Shown here: piece after piece, positions 41,157 to 50,193 of the stretch
Numbering within the stretch: the first letter of the stretch is position 1
Layout of the letters: every line of letters starts with the position of its first letter
Source of the DNA: JBJMHZ01 sp045807125
GTDB taxonomy: Bacteria > Actinomycetota > Actinomycetes > JAWWOL01
DNA length: 64,000 nt
NCBI GenBank assembly: GCA_045807125.1
Contig: JBJMHZ010000054.1
Location: forward strand, 62,001 to 126,000
Direction of reading: 5' to 3'
The notes under the pieces: model-generated
What the model was told of the DNA's origin: nothing
What the model saw: the letters and a program-made list of their open reading frames with translations, nothing else
Database searches by the model: none
Translations under genes and position numbers: made by a program

Positions 41157-43286
41157 CTATGGCAGCGTCGCGACCCCCGGCGGGGCGAAGCGGCGTCCGG
41201 TCACCCGCTCGGACACGCCCGTGCGGTCGAGGTACGGCGTGATGCCGCCGAGGTGGAACGGGTAGCCGCCGCCGGTGATCAGCGCGAGGTCGACGTCGGC
41301 CGGCTCGGCGACGACGCCCTCGTCGAGCAACCGGGCGATCTCGTCGGCCATCGCCTCGACGGCGCGGCGCAGGATCTCCTCGCCGGACACCGTCACCGGC
41401 CCCTGCCGGTAGAGCCCGCGCACCCGCGGGTCGAGCGCGCCGTCCGGGCCGAAGAAGCTCGTGACGCCGCTCTCGACGACCCGGCCGAGGTTGTCCGACA
41501 CGTAGAACCGGTCGGGAAGCGCGTCGTGCAGCGTGCGCATGACGTGGTACGACACCGCCGGCCCGGTGAACGTGAGCAGCTGCAGCGGCGTCATCGGCAG
41601 CCCGAGCGGGTCGAGCGCGTGCTCGGCGACGTCGAAGTCGGCGCCCTCGTCGATCGCCCGCGTCACCTCGTTGAAGAACCGCATGAACAGCCGGTTGGCC
41701 ACGAAGGCCGGCGCGTCCTTGACCGCGATGCAGGTCTTCCCGAGCTTCTTGCCGACCGCGAAGGCGGTGGCGAGCGTCGAGTCGTCGGTGCGCTCGCCGC
41801 GGGCGATCTCGAGCAGCGGCATCACCGCGACCGGGTTGAAGAAGTGGAAGCCGACGACGCGGTCCGGATGCGCGAGCCCCTCCGCCATCGCGCTGACCGA
41901 CAGCGACGACGTGTTGGTGGCGAGCACGCACTCCGGCTTCACGTACGACTCGAGCTCGCCGAGCACCTGCCGCTTGACGCCGAGGTCCTCGAAGACCGCC
42001 TCGATCACGAAGTCGCAGTCGGCGAAAGCGCTCTTGTCGAGCGAGCCGGTGACGAGCCGCCTCAGCCGGTTGGCCTTGTCGGGGCCGAGCCGGCCCTTCT
42101 GCAGCAGCTTGTCGATCTCGGCATGCACGAAGCCGACGCCCTTGTCGATGCGCTGCTGGTCGACGTCGGTGAGGACGACCGGCACCTCCAGCCGGCGCAC
42201 GTGCAGCAGCGCCAGCTGGCTCGCCATCAGGCCGGCGCCCACGATGCCGACCTTGGTCACCTCGCGGGCGAGCGACGGGTCGGGCGCGCCGGCCGGGCGC
42301 TTCGCTCGCTTCTGCACCAGGTCGAAGGCGTACAGCCCGGCCCGCAGCTCCTGGCTGACGGCGAGGTCGGCGACGGCCTGGCTCTCCGCCTCGAAGGCCT
42401 CGGCGCGGCTCGCCGTCCTGGCCAGCGCGACGAGGTCGAGAGCGCGATACGGCGCCGGTGCCGCGCCCCGCACGCGGGCGTCCGCGAGCGCGCGGCCGCG
42501 GGCCACCGCGGCGGCCCACGCCTCGCCACGGTCGGGCTCGGGGCGGTCCACCGTGACGGCGCCGGTGAGGACGCCGACGGCCCAGTCGAGGGAGCGCTCG
42601 AGGAAGTCGGCCGGCGCGATCGCCACGTCGGCGATGCCCAGCTCGTGCACCTGCCGACCGGTCAGCATCCGGTTCTGGTTGAGCGCGTTGTCGATGATGA
42701 CCTGCACTGCCCGGTCGGCTCCGATCAGGTTGGGCAGCAGGTAGGTGCCGCCCCAGCCGGGCAGCAGGCCGAGGAAGCACTCGGGCAGCGCGACGGCGGT
42801 CACCCCCGTGGAGACCGTGCGGTAGCGGCAGTGCAGCGCGAGCTCGAGCCCGCCGCCGAGCGCGGCGCCGCCCACGAGGGCGAACGTCGGCTTGGGGCCG
42901 GTGCCCAGCCGGCCGAGCACGTGATGCCCGTACCGGGCCAGCCGGAGCGCACCGGCCCGATCGTCGCGGCCGCCGGCCGAGCCGATGGTGGTGAGGTCGA
43001 ACCCGGCGATGAACCAGAACGGCTTGCCGGTCACGACGATGGCGTCGGCGTCGGACGCCTCGGCGGCGTCCAGCGCCGCGTCGAGAGCCTTCAGGCCGCC
43101 GGGACCGAGCGTGCTGGGCTTGGTGTGGTCCTCGCCGTTGTCGAGGGTCACGATCGCGAACCGCTTGCCGCTGCGGTGGTCGGCCAGGCGTACCAGCGCC
43201 TTCGTCAGCCGCTCGCCAGGCACGTCGGGGATCTCGTCGCGGGCCGGTGCCGTGCTTGTCGTGCCTGCCGTGCTTGTCGTGCTCAT
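41157..43286 (-). CDS. fadB: Fatty-acid oxidation multifunctional protein (enoyl-CoA hydratase / 3-hydroxyacyl-CoA dehydrogenase)
   Basis: 709 residues. The N-terminal crotonase domain (about 30-230) has the oxyanion loop GGAALGGGLELALHCRYR and catalytic Glu in PECFLGLLPGWGG. The Rossmann domain begins VGIVGAGLMASQLALLHV, and the dehydrogenase dyad is HFFNPVAVMPLLEIARG. Catalyses hydration and NAD-dependent oxidation of acyl-CoAs in beta-oxidation. ATG 43286 overlaps the thiolase stop (ATGA). The N-terminal Ser/Thr-rich extension is encoded by a short DNA repeat and is probably disordered. Confidence 0.94.
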   Translation of the reverse strand: MSTTSTAGTTSTAPARDEIPDVPGERLTKALVRLADHRSGKRFAIVTLDNGEDHTKPSTLGPGGLKALDAALDAAEASDADAIVVTGKPFWFIAGFDLTTIGSAGGRDDRAGALRLARYGHHVLGRLGTGPKPTFALVGGAALGGGLELALHCRYRTVSTGVTAVALPECFLGLLPGWGGTYLLPNLIGADRAVQVIIDNALNQNRMLTGRQVHELGIADVAIAPADFLERSLDWAVGVLTGAVTVDRPEPDRGEAWAAAVARGRALADARVRGAAPAPYRALDLVALARTASRAEAFEAESQAVADLAVSQELRAGLYAFDLVQKRAKRPAGAPDPSLAREVTKVGIVGAGLMASQLALLHVRRLEVPVVLTDVDQQRIDKGVGFVHAEIDKLLQKGRLGPDKANRLRRLVTGSLDKSAFADCDFVIEAVFEDLGVKRQVLGELESYVKPECVLATNTSSLSVSAMAEGLAHPDRVVGFHFFNPVAVMPLLEIARGERTDDSTLATAFAVGKKLGKTCIAVKDAPAFVANRLFMRFFNEVTRAIDEGADFDVAEHALDPLGLPMTPLQLLTFTGPAVSYHVMRTLHDALPDRFYVSDNLGRVVESGVTSFFGPDGALDPRVRGLYRQGPVTVSGEEILRRAVEAMADEIARLLDEGVVAEPADVDLALITGGGYPFHLGGITPYLDRTGVSERVTGRRFAPPGVATLP

Positions 43287-44497
43287 GCGCCGCTCCAGCT
43301 CGGGTTCTCCCAGATCACCGTGCCGCCCATGCCGAGGCCGACGCACATGGCGGTCAGCCCGTACCGGACGTCGGGCCGCTCCTCGAACTGGCGCGCCAGC
43401 TGGGTCATGAGCCGCACGCCGGAGGACGCCAGCGGGTGCCCGATGGCGATCGCGCCGCCGTACGGGTTGACCCGCGGGTCGTCGTCGGCGATGCCGAAGT
43501 GCTCGAGGAAGGCGAGCACTTGCACGGCGAACGCCTCGTTGAGCTCGAGCAGCCCGATGTCGCCGATGGCGAGGCCGGTACGGGCGAGCGCCTTCTCGGT
43601 CGACGGGATGGGGCCCTCGCCCATGACCTCCGGCTCGACGCCGGCGAACGCGTAGCCGACCAGGCGCATCCGCACCGGCAGGCCGAGCTCGCGCGCGACG
43701 TCCTCGGCGGCGAGCAGGCAGCCGGTGGCGCCGTCGTTGAGCCCGGCGGCGTTGCCGGCGGTGACCCGGCCGTGCGGGCGGAACGGCGTGCGCAGCTTGG
43801 CGAGACCCTCGACCGTCGTGTCCGGGCGGGGCTGCTCGTCGGCGGTCGCGAGCCCGTAGCCGAGCTCCCTGCTGCGGACGGCCACCTCGACCAGGTCGCG
43901 CTGCACCTTGCCGTCGGCGAGCGCCTTCGCGTACCGCTGCTGGCTCGCGGCGGCGAAGGCGTCGGCCCGCTCCTTGGTGAGGCGCGGGTAGCGGTCGTGC
44001 AGGTTCTCCGCCGTCTGCCCCATGACGAGCGCCGACATGTCGACCAGCTTCTCGGCGAGGAACCGCGGGTTGGGGTCGACGCCCTCGCCCATCGGGTGGT
44101 GGCCCATGTGCTCGACGCCGCCCGCGATGACCACGTCGTACGCGCCGAAGGCGATGCCGCTCGCGGTGGTGGTCACCGCGGTCATCGCACCGGCGCACAT
44201 CCGGTCGACGGCGAAGCCGGGCACCGACCGCGGCAGGCCGGCGAGCAGCGCGGCCGTCCGGCCGATGGTCAGCCCCTGGTCGCCGATCTGCGTGGTGGCG
44301 GCGATCGCCACGTCGTCGACGCGCTCGGGCGGCAGCCCGGGGTTGCGCCGCAGCAGCTCGCGGATGACCCGGACGACCATGTCGTCGGCCCGCGTCTCGG
44401 CGTAGGCGCCGGTGGGGCCGGCCTTGCCGAACGGGGTGCGCACCCCGTCGACGAGCACGACGTCGCGGACGGTCCTGGGTGGTCTGGATTGCGTCAC
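43283..44497 (-). CDS. fadA: Acetyl-CoA C-acyltransferase (3-ketoacyl-CoA thiolase)
   Basis: 404 residues of the thiolase fold. The nucleophilic Cys is in VDRMCAGAMTAV, the histidine in GGAIAIGHPLASSG and the second Cys in AMCVGLGMGGT. It cleaves 3-ketoacyl-CoA in beta-oxidation and forms a trifunctional complex with the FadB-like protein encoded immediately downstream. GTG 44497 has GGGAG at good distance. A clear promoter with an embedded palindrome lies 30-60 nt upstream. Confidence 0.95.
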   Translation of the reverse strand: MTQSRPPRTVRDVVLVDGVRTPFGKAGPTGAYAETRADDMVVRVIRELLRRNPGLPPERVDDVAIAATTQIGDQGLTIGRTAALLAGLPRSVPGFAVDRMCAGAMTAVTTTASGIAFGAYDVVIAGGVEHMGHHPMGEGVDPNPRFLAEKLVDMSALVMGQTAENLHDRYPRLTKERADAFAAASQQRYAKALADGKVQRDLVEVAVRSRELGYGLATADEQPRPDTTVEGLAKLRTPFRPHGRVTAGNAAGLNDGATGCLLAAEDVARELGLPVRMRLVGYAFAGVEPEVMGEGPIPSTEKALARTGLAIGDIGLLELNEAFAVQVLAFLEHFGIADDDPRVNPYGGAIAIGHPLASSGVRLMTQLARQFEERPDVRYGLTAMCVGLGMGGTVIWENPSWSGA

Positions 44498-44527
44498 GGC
44501 GGCTCCCGGCGGTGAGGCGGCGACACC

Positions 44528-44555
44528 ATATTACCCGTTGGTAACCGAATGTCAT
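44528..44555 (-). promoter_or_regulatory. fadA-fadB promoter with embedded palindrome
   Basis: On the minus strand ATGACA (44555-44550) and TAATAT (44533-44528) are separated by 16 nt, a good vegetative promoter. Between and overlapping them lies TTACC-CGTT-GGTAA (44531-44544), ideally placed to block RNA polymerase. A TetR-type fatty-acid repressor (FadR/FasR/KstR-like) is the likely binder; no such gene is in the window. Confidence 0.6.
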
Positions 44556-44639
44556 TCGCCGGTGGTCACGACCTGCTCCGCGCCCGCACGACTCCGATCC
44601 CCCACGCGAGCGGCCCGTGCCGGCCGTCGACCGGCCCCG

Positions 44640-45977
44640 CTACCCGGGCGGCTCGGCGAGTGGCTCAGCGGGTCCCTCCGGGGCGGCGGCGAGCGCGTCG
44701 GTCAGCGGGTCGGCGGTGAGGCCGACCTGCCACGAGCGGGCGCCGGCGGCGGTCATCACCTCGGCGACCGCGGCGGCGGTGAGCGGCTCCGGCGGAGTCC
44801 AGGCGAGGCGGCGGACGAGGTCGGGGGAGAGCAGGTTCTCCACCGGCAGCCGGTGCCCGTCGGCGATCGCGGTGACGGTGGCGCGGGCCGCGGTCAGGCG
44901 CTCGGCGGCCACCGGGTCGCGGTCGGCCCAGCGGGCGGCCGGCGGCGGCCCGTCGTAGGACGGGGTGGACGAGGGCAGCTCGTCGTCGGGCAGGGCCGTC
45001 GCGGCGGCGAGGGCGGCCAGGAACGGCTCGGCGTTGCCGCGCACCGCCCGGCCGCCGAAGCCCGAGATGGCGCGCAGCGCCTCGAGCGTGGCGGGCCCGC
45101 TGGTCGCGGCCGCCACGAGCGCCGCGTCCGGCAGCAGCCGGCCGGGCGCGACGTCGCGCTTGGCGGCCAGCGCGTCGCGCACCTCCCAGAGCGCCCGCAG
45201 CGCGGCGAGCTGCCGGCGGTTGCGCACCCGGTGGATGCCGGACGTCCGCCGCCAGGGCTCCCGGCGGGGCAGGGGCAGCGGGGCGACGGCGAGCGCGGCG
45301 AACTCCTCGTGCGCCCACGCCAGCTTGTCCTGCCGGCGCAGCTCCTCCTCGAGCGCGTCGCGCAGGTCGACGAGCACCTCGACGTCGAGCGCCGCGTAGC
45401 GCAGCCACGGCTCGGGCAGCGGCCGGCGCGACCAGTCGGCGGCCGAGTGCCCCTTCTCCAGCCGGATGCCGAGGACCCGCTCGACCATCGCCCCGAGGCC
45501 GACCCGCTCGAAGCCGGCCAGCCGCCCGGCGAGCTCGGTGTCGAACAGCCGGCCGGGGCGCAGGCCGATGCCGGCGAGGCAGGGCAGATCCTGGCTGGCG
45601 GCGTGCAGCACCCACTCGGCGTCGGTGATCGCGTCGCCGAGCGCGGAGAGGTCAGGGCAGGCGATCGGGTCGATGAGCGCGGTGCCGGCCCCGCTGCGCC
45701 GCAGCTGCACCAGGTAGGCCCGCTGGCCGTACCGGTAGCCGGACGCGCGCTCCGCGTCGACCGCCACCGGGCCGGTCCCGCGCCCGAGCGCGTCGACGGT
45801 CGCCGCGAGGGCGGCGGCGGTCTCGACGACGGGCGGGACGCCCTCGCGTGGGGTCAGCAGGAGCACCGAGCGCGGGTCGCCGGACGGGCCGGCACCCGAC
45901 TCGCCCTCACCGAGTCCGCCCTCCAGGGCACCCCCGTCGTTCGACCCGCTCGGCATGTCGGTCGAGCGGGACGTCAC
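44640..45977 (-). CDS. rnd: Ribonuclease D-like 3'-5' exonuclease with HRDC domain
   Basis: 445 residues. The DEDD exonuclease domain (about 65-240) shows VAVDAERASGYRYGQRAYL (motif I), HAASQDLPCL (motif II) and YAALDVEVLVDL (motif III with the Tyr of the DEDDy class). The HRDC domain follows (about 265-340: RQLAALRALWEVRDALAAKRD). Probable role in RNA 3' trimming. GTG 45977 is the longest start; ATG 45956 is equally possible. In other actinobacteria DUF3000 lies directly upstream; here a 5-kb signalling module separates them. Confidence 0.9.
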   Translation of the reverse strand: MTSRSTDMPSGSNDGGALEGGLGEGESGAGPSGDPRSVLLLTPREGVPPVVETAAALAATVDALGRGTGPVAVDAERASGYRYGQRAYLVQLRRSGAGTALIDPIACPDLSALGDAITDAEWVLHAASQDLPCLAGIGLRPGRLFDTELAGRLAGFERVGLGAMVERVLGIRLEKGHSAADWSRRPLPEPWLRYAALDVEVLVDLRDALEEELRRQDKLAWAHEEFAALAVAPLPLPRREPWRRTSGIHRVRNRRQLAALRALWEVRDALAAKRDVAPGRLLPDAALVAAATSGPATLEALRAISGFGGRAVRGNAEPFLAALAAATALPDDELPSSTPSYDGPPPAARWADRDPVAAERLTAARATVTAIADGHRLPVENLLSPDLVRRLAWTPPEPLTAAAVAEVMTAAGARSWQVGLTADPLTDALAAAPEGPAEPLAEPPG

Positions 45978-46089
45978 GGACCTACGGTACGCCGAACCGG
46001 GTGGCGGGCCGGGGAGGTGGCGGCCCGTCCGCCCGGACGGCTGCAGCGTGGCGCGAAGCGGCGGCGCGGGGCCGGGCCCGCTCCGCCGC

Positions 46090-46773
46090 TCAGCGGATGA
46101 CGCCGGCGCGCATGGCCAGCGCCACCATCTCGGCCCGGTCGCCGGTGCCGAGCTTGCGGGCGATGCGGGCGAGGTGGCTCTTGACGGTGAGGGCCGACAG
46201 GCCGAGCTTGTCGCCGATCTGCTTGTTCGACTGGCCGTCGGCGACCAGGCGCAGCACCTCGAGCTCGCGGCCGGACAGCTCGCTGACGCCCTCCGACGCC
46301 GGGGTGCCGCGCAGCCCCACCGCGAGCAGCGACGCGACCGACGGGTCGGCGTACACGCCGCCGTCCAGCACCCGGCGCACGCCGTCGGCGACGACGAGCG
46401 GGGAGGCCGACTTCAGCAGGTAGCCCTGCGCACCGGCGACGAACGCCGCGCGCACCGAGTACGGGTCGTCGGCGGCCGACAGCACGACCAGCCTGGTCCA
46501 GCCGGCGGAGCGCAGGTCGGCCAGGAGGTCCAGGCCGGAGCCGTCGGGCAGGCCGAGGTCGAGGACGCAGAGCTCGCGGGGCCCGCTGGCGTGCGCCCTG
46601 GCCCGTGCCTCCGCCACGCTGGCGGCCTCGACGACCTCGCGAGCGCCCATGGCGGTGAGCCGGCTGACCATCGACTCGCGCACGAGCGGGTGGTCGTCGA
46701 CCACCATGGCCGTGAAGCCTGGCGACGAGCCAGGACCGGCCGGTTGCCCGGCCCGCTCCACCAGCGTTGTCAC
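46090..46773 (-). CDS. NarL/LuxR-type response regulator
   Basis: 227 residues. Receiver domain with the acidic pair in VVDDHPLV, phospho-acceptor Asp in LCVLDLGLPDGSG and conserved Lys in GYLLKSASP; then a LuxR HTH (ELEVLRLVADGQSNKQIGDK, LTVKSHLARIARKL). GTG 46773 is preferred because TGGAGG lies 5 nt upstream, although the frame is open further. It is divergent from the subtilase/sensor/kinase operon, whose kinase is of the matching HisKA_3 class, and so is almost certainly its partner. Confidence 0.92.
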   Translation of the reverse strand: MTTLVERAGQPAGPGSSPGFTAMVVDDHPLVRESMVSRLTAMGAREVVEAASVAEARARAHASGPRELCVLDLGLPDGSGLDLLADLRSAGWTRLVVLSAADDPYSVRAAFVAGAQGYLLKSASPLVVADGVRRVLDGGVYADPSVASLLAVGLRGTPASEGVSELSGRELEVLRLVADGQSNKQIGDKLGLSALTVKSHLARIARKLGTGDRAEMVALAMRAGVIR

Positions 46774-47074
46774 CGTTCCTCCAGATGCTTCGTCCCGCAC
46801 CGCGTGCGGGTTCGTCGTTCCAGCCACCGTGCGGGTGGCCGCCTGCCGTTCTTTCGGTCCACGAGGCGGTCCGCTGTAGTCCCGCCATGGCCCGCGCTGC
46901 CCGCCGCCCCGGCCCGCGGCGGCTCATGGTCACGGAGGACGGGGCCGGGCGCCCCTCCTGACTGCTCCGATCGGGCGAATGGTGGGCCAGGAGCGAAAGT
47001 CGCGGGTGGCCGCGGCCGATCGCCAGGACAGGTACCGGACTGCCCGGTGCCGGATTGCGACTGCGGAGGCGTGC
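46774..47074. promoter_or_regulatory. Divergent control region between the regulator and protease genes
   Basis: About 300 nt. Two hairpin-forming palindromes lie on the regulator side: CCCGCAC-CGC-GTGCGGG (46794-46810) and GCCACC-N5-GGTGGC (46823-46839), the first only about 20 nt upstream of the regulator's start codon. GGAGG at 47065-47069 serves the protease. No convincing -35/-10 pair was found. A regulator binding here could control both directions. Confidence 0.45.
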
Positions 47075-48715
47075 GTGTCTCTCCTGCATCGGCGGCGTCG
47101 AGTCGCGGCACCGGCCGTCCTCGTGTCCGCTCTGCTCGCTGCCGTCACGGCGAGCGGAGCCGGGCCCACGAGCGCGGCACCGGAGCACCAGCGGATCTCC
47201 CCGCACGGGGACCGGCAGCTGCGCGCTGTCGTCGCCCTGGTGGGAACGACCGGGGTGACCGCTCCCGGCGTACGGGTCGTCGGCGTGCTGCCGGGCGTGC
47301 GCAGCGAGGTGGTCGCCGGCTCGGCGGCCGCGCTCGCGGGCCTCGCCCGCGACCCGCGGGTGCTCGGGCTGCGCCCGGACGCCAAGGTCGTCCTCGCCGG
47401 GCACGACACGGGCACCGGCCCGGCCGTCGCCGCGTGGCAGCGGATCGGCGGCCGCGCCGGCCGGACCGGCGCCGGTCGCGGCGTCACCGTCGCCCTCGTG
47501 GACACCGGCGTGAGCGACACGGCGGCCCTGTCCAGGGCCGGCGGCCGCCTCGTCGACGTGGTCGACACCTCGCCGCTGATCGACCTGCAGCAGCCCCTCA
47601 CCTCCGGCACGTTCGCGGACGGCTTCGGGCACGGCACCTTCCTCGCCTCGCTGATCGCCGGCGGGCCGGCTCCCGGCAGCGGCGGGCGGCCGGTCGGCGT
47701 GGCGCCAGGCGCCACCGTCGACGTCGTCAAGGTGGCGAGCGCTGACGGCACGACGTCGCTGGCCGCCGTGCTCGCCGGGCTGAACTGGGTGGCCCTGCAC
47801 GCGGACTCCGTCCAGGTCGCGAACATCGCCCTCGGCCTGCCCACCGGCGGCCAGTGGGGCGCCGACCCGCTGAACCTCGCCACCCAATGGGTGCGCGACG
47901 CCGGCGTCCTCGTCGTCGCCGCGGCCGGCAACGTGCCCGGCCAGGTCGCCGACCCCGGCTTCGACCCCCGCGCGCTGACCGTCGGCGCCGCCGACGCCAC
48001 CAAGGGCCGGGTCCGGATCGCGCCGTTCTCCGGCAGCGCCCGGATCGCGGGCGTGGACAAGCCGGACGTGGTCGCCTCCGGCGTCGGCGTGCTCGGTCTG
48101 CTGCCGCCCGGCTCGCTCATCGCCCAGCAGTACCCGGAGGCGCGCCAGCCGAGCGGGCTGTGGCGCGGCTCGGGCACGAGCGAGGCGACCGCCGTCACCA
48201 GCGGCGTCGCCGCCCTGTACTTCGCCGACCACCCGCGGGCCACCCCGCGCCAGGCCAAGTCCGCCCTGCGGGTCGCCGCCCGGCCGGTGCGCGGCAAGGG
48301 CATCGGGGCGCGCGCCGGCGAGGGCCTGGTGCACGCCGCCGAGCAGGCCGACCGGGCCGCCGCGCGGGACGCCGGCGAGGGCAGCTTCGACGCGGTGGCC
48401 TGGACGACCAGCCCCTGGGCCCAGGTCTCGATGACGGCAGCCTCGTGGGCCGCAGCCTCGTGGGCGCGGGCCGCCTCGTGGGCGGGCAGCGCGTGGCAGG
48501 GCAACCAGTGGGCCTCCGGCTGGTGGGAGGCCGCCTCCTGGGCGCGCGCCGCCTCGTGGGCCTCCTCGTCGTGGGCGCGGGCCGCGTCCTGGGCCGCCGC
48601 CTCGTGGGCGGCCGGTTCCTGGGCGGCCGGATCGTGGGCCGCGGCGTCCTGGGCCCGCACGCCTGGCCGCGACTCCACCGGCCCCGGTGCCGGCCACGAC
48701 GGAGCGCGCTCATGA
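47075..48715 (+). CDS. Secreted S8 subtilase with tryptophan-repeat C-terminal tail
   Basis: 546 residues. Signal peptide about 1-36 (basic start, hydrophobic core, TSAAPEH). Residues about 48-108 look like an I9-type propeptide. Catalytic domain about 125-425 with Asp143 (ALVDTGVSD), His186 (GFGHGTFLAS), oxyanion Asn286 (AAAGN) and Ser369 (GSGTSEATAVTSG), all intact. Residues 443-527 contain 17 Trp spaced 5-6 residues apart in an Ala/Ser background (ASWARAASWA-type units). No membrane anchor or LPxTG follows. GTG 47075 has GGAGG 5 nt upstream. Its stop overlaps the next gene; the four-gene context suggests a protease acting in signalling. Confidence 0.92.
   Translation: MSLLHRRRRVAAPAVLVSALLAAVTASGAGPTSAAPEHQRISPHGDRQLRAVVALVGTTGVTAPGVRVVGVLPGVRSEVVAGSAAALAGLARDPRVLGLRPDAKVVLAGHDTGTGPAVAAWQRIGGRAGRTGAGRGVTVALVDTGVSDTAALSRAGGRLVDVVDTSPLIDLQQPLTSGTFADGFGHGTFLASLIAGGPAPGSGGRPVGVAPGATVDVVKVASADGTTSLAAVLAGLNWVALHADSVQVANIALGLPTGGQWGADPLNLATQWVRDAGVLVVAAAGNVPGQVADPGFDPRALTVGAADATKGRVRIAPFSGSARIAGVDKPDVVASGVGVLGLLPPGSLIAQQYPEARQPSGLWRGSGTSEATAVTSGVAALYFADHPRATPRQAKSALRVAARPVRGKGIGARAGEGLVHAAEQADRAAARDAGEGSFDAVAWTTSPWAQVSMTAASWAAASWARAASWAGSAWQGNQWASGWWEAASWARAASWASSSWARAASWAAASWAAGSWAAGSWAAASWARTPGRDSTGPGAGHDGARS
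48401..48655 (+). repeat. Coding repeat for the Trp-rich tail
   Basis: Imperfect tandem DNA repeat of 15-18 bp units (GCCTCGTGGGC-like cores) encoding W at residues 443, 448, 458, 463, 469, 474, 479, 483, 484, 489, 495, 500, 506, 511, 516, 521 and 526 of the subtilase. The unit length alternates between 5 and 6 codons. Confidence 0.85.
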
Positions 48716-50193
48716 GGCCGGTCCCCGCAGCGGTGCGGATCCGCTCGGCCGCGGTCGGCTGCCTCGCGGTGGCGAGCGCCGCGGCGACGTACGCCGGCTG
48801 GGGCCGGCCGGGCTGGTACGCGATCGGCCTGCTCGCGATCGTGGTCGCGGTCAGCGAGATCGCGACGGTCTACCTGTCCTTCGGCCGCCAGCAGTGGGCG
48901 ATGTCGCTCACCGAGTCGGCGGTCGGCGCTGCGCTGGTGCTCGACCCGGGCGCGTGGACGGTCGTCGCGGTCATGCTCGGCGTGCTCGCCGCGCAGGCCT
49001 TCCGGCACCGGCCGCGGCTCAAGGTCGAGTTCAACGTCGCCCAGTTCGCGGCGTCCACCGCGGCAGCCGCGGCCACCGCGATCGCCGTTGGGGGCGGCGT
49101 GCTGGGCGGTCTCGCCGGCATGGCCGTCTTCTGGGCGGTCAACTACGTCGCCGTCGCGGTCGCCATCTCGATGACCACCACCCAGCGCCTGGCGAGCGTC
49201 CTCACCAGCGCCGGCCCGCTCAACCTGCTGTCCAGCGTCGGCAACACCAGCATCGGGCTGCTCGCCGCCTGGCTCGCGCTGCACGGGCCGTTCGGCCTGC
49301 TCGCCCTCGTCGTGCCGCTCGGGCTGCTCTGGGTGTCCTATGACCAGCAGACCCAGCAGGCGTTCGAGGCCAGGCTGTTCGCCGAGCTCGCGATGGGCCA
49401 GGAGCGGGTGGCCGGGCGCTCCACCGACGTGTCGGCGCGGGTCGTGCTGTCGGCCGCCGCGCGGCTGTTCGGCGGCGACGCCGAGATCGTCATCTTCGAC
49501 GGCGACACCCCCGTGCACTACGTGGGCGACGAGCACCGGGTGACCAGGCGGGTGGCCGTCGCGGACACGTTCGACGAGCCGTGGGTGCTGCGCGCGCTCG
49601 GCTCGCGCGGGCTGGTCAGCGGCGTGCAGGACGGCCGGCCGTACTGCTCGGCCGTGCTGGGGGAGCGCGACCACCCGCTGGCTGTCATGATCGCCCGCCG
49701 CCCGGCGGGGGCGCCGCCGTTCCTGCGCCGCGAGCAGGCGCTCGCCGCCGTCATGGTGCGGCAGGCGCAGAGCTGGCTGTCGGTCGCCGAGCTGACCGCG
49801 TCCAGGGACCAGGCGCTGTCCAGGGCCGAGCTGGCCGGGGAGACCGCCCGCGCGCTGGGCGACCTCGGTGCCCACACCTGGCCGGCGCTGCTCACCCTGC
49901 GCGAGTCGGCTGCCAGGCTGGCCCGGCTGGCCAGCCTGCCCGAGGGCCCCGACCCGGTCGGGGAGATCGTCGACGAGCTGCACTCGGCCGAGCGCGCGGT
50001 CGCCTCGCTGCTCGGGGCCATCGCCATCGCGGCCGACCCCGACCTGGCCGAGATCGAGTCCGGCCACGCGGTGCCGGCCGTCCCGCTGACCGGCCCCGTC
50101 GCCGACGGCGACGACGGCTGGACCACCACCGGCGTGCTCGAAGCTGCGCTGGAGGGATCGTTCGACAGGGCGGAGGTCGGCGCGCAGCCGTGA
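48712..50193 (+). CDS. Membrane sensor protein with N-terminal multi-helix and C-terminal GAF-like domain
   Basis: 493 residues. About 1-215 contain six or seven hydrophobic helices of MASE-like appearance (IGLLAIVVAVSEIATVYL, WAMSLTESAVGAALVLDPG). Residues about 230-370 look like a GAF/PAS-type sensory domain (RSTDVSARVVLSAAARLFGG, AEIVIFDG, PLAVMIARRP). The rest is helical and resembles a dimerisation segment but has no phospho-acceptor His followed by an ATPase. ATG 48712 overlaps the protease stop and its own stop overlaps the kinase start, so the three proteins are made together. Probably the input subunit of the kinase. Confidence 0.8.
   Translation: MRPVPAAVRIRSAAVGCLAVASAAATYAGWGRPGWYAIGLLAIVVAVSEIATVYLSFGRQQWAMSLTESAVGAALVLDPGAWTVVAVMLGVLAAQAFRHRPRLKVEFNVAQFAASTAAAAATAIAVGGGVLGGLAGMAVFWAVNYVAVAVAISMTTTQRLASVLTSAGPLNLLSSVGNTSIGLLAAWLALHGPFGLLALVVPLGLLWVSYDQQTQQAFEARLFAELAMGQERVAGRSTDVSARVVLSAAARLFGGDAEIVIFDGDTPVHYVGDEHRVTRRVAVADTFDEPWVLRALGSRGLVSGVQDGRPYCSAVLGERDHPLAVMIARRPAGAPPFLRREQALAAVMVRQAQSWLSVAELTASRDQALSRAELAGETARALGDLGAHTWPALLTLRESAARLARLASLPEGPDPVGEIVDELHSAERAVASLLGAIAIAADPDLAEIESGHAVPAVPLTGPVADGDDGWTTTGVLEAALEGSFDRAEVGAQP

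Noticed and set aside
46850..47074. Small plus-strand frames upstream of the protease
   Set aside because: No ribosome sites and no protein-like composition; treated as control region.
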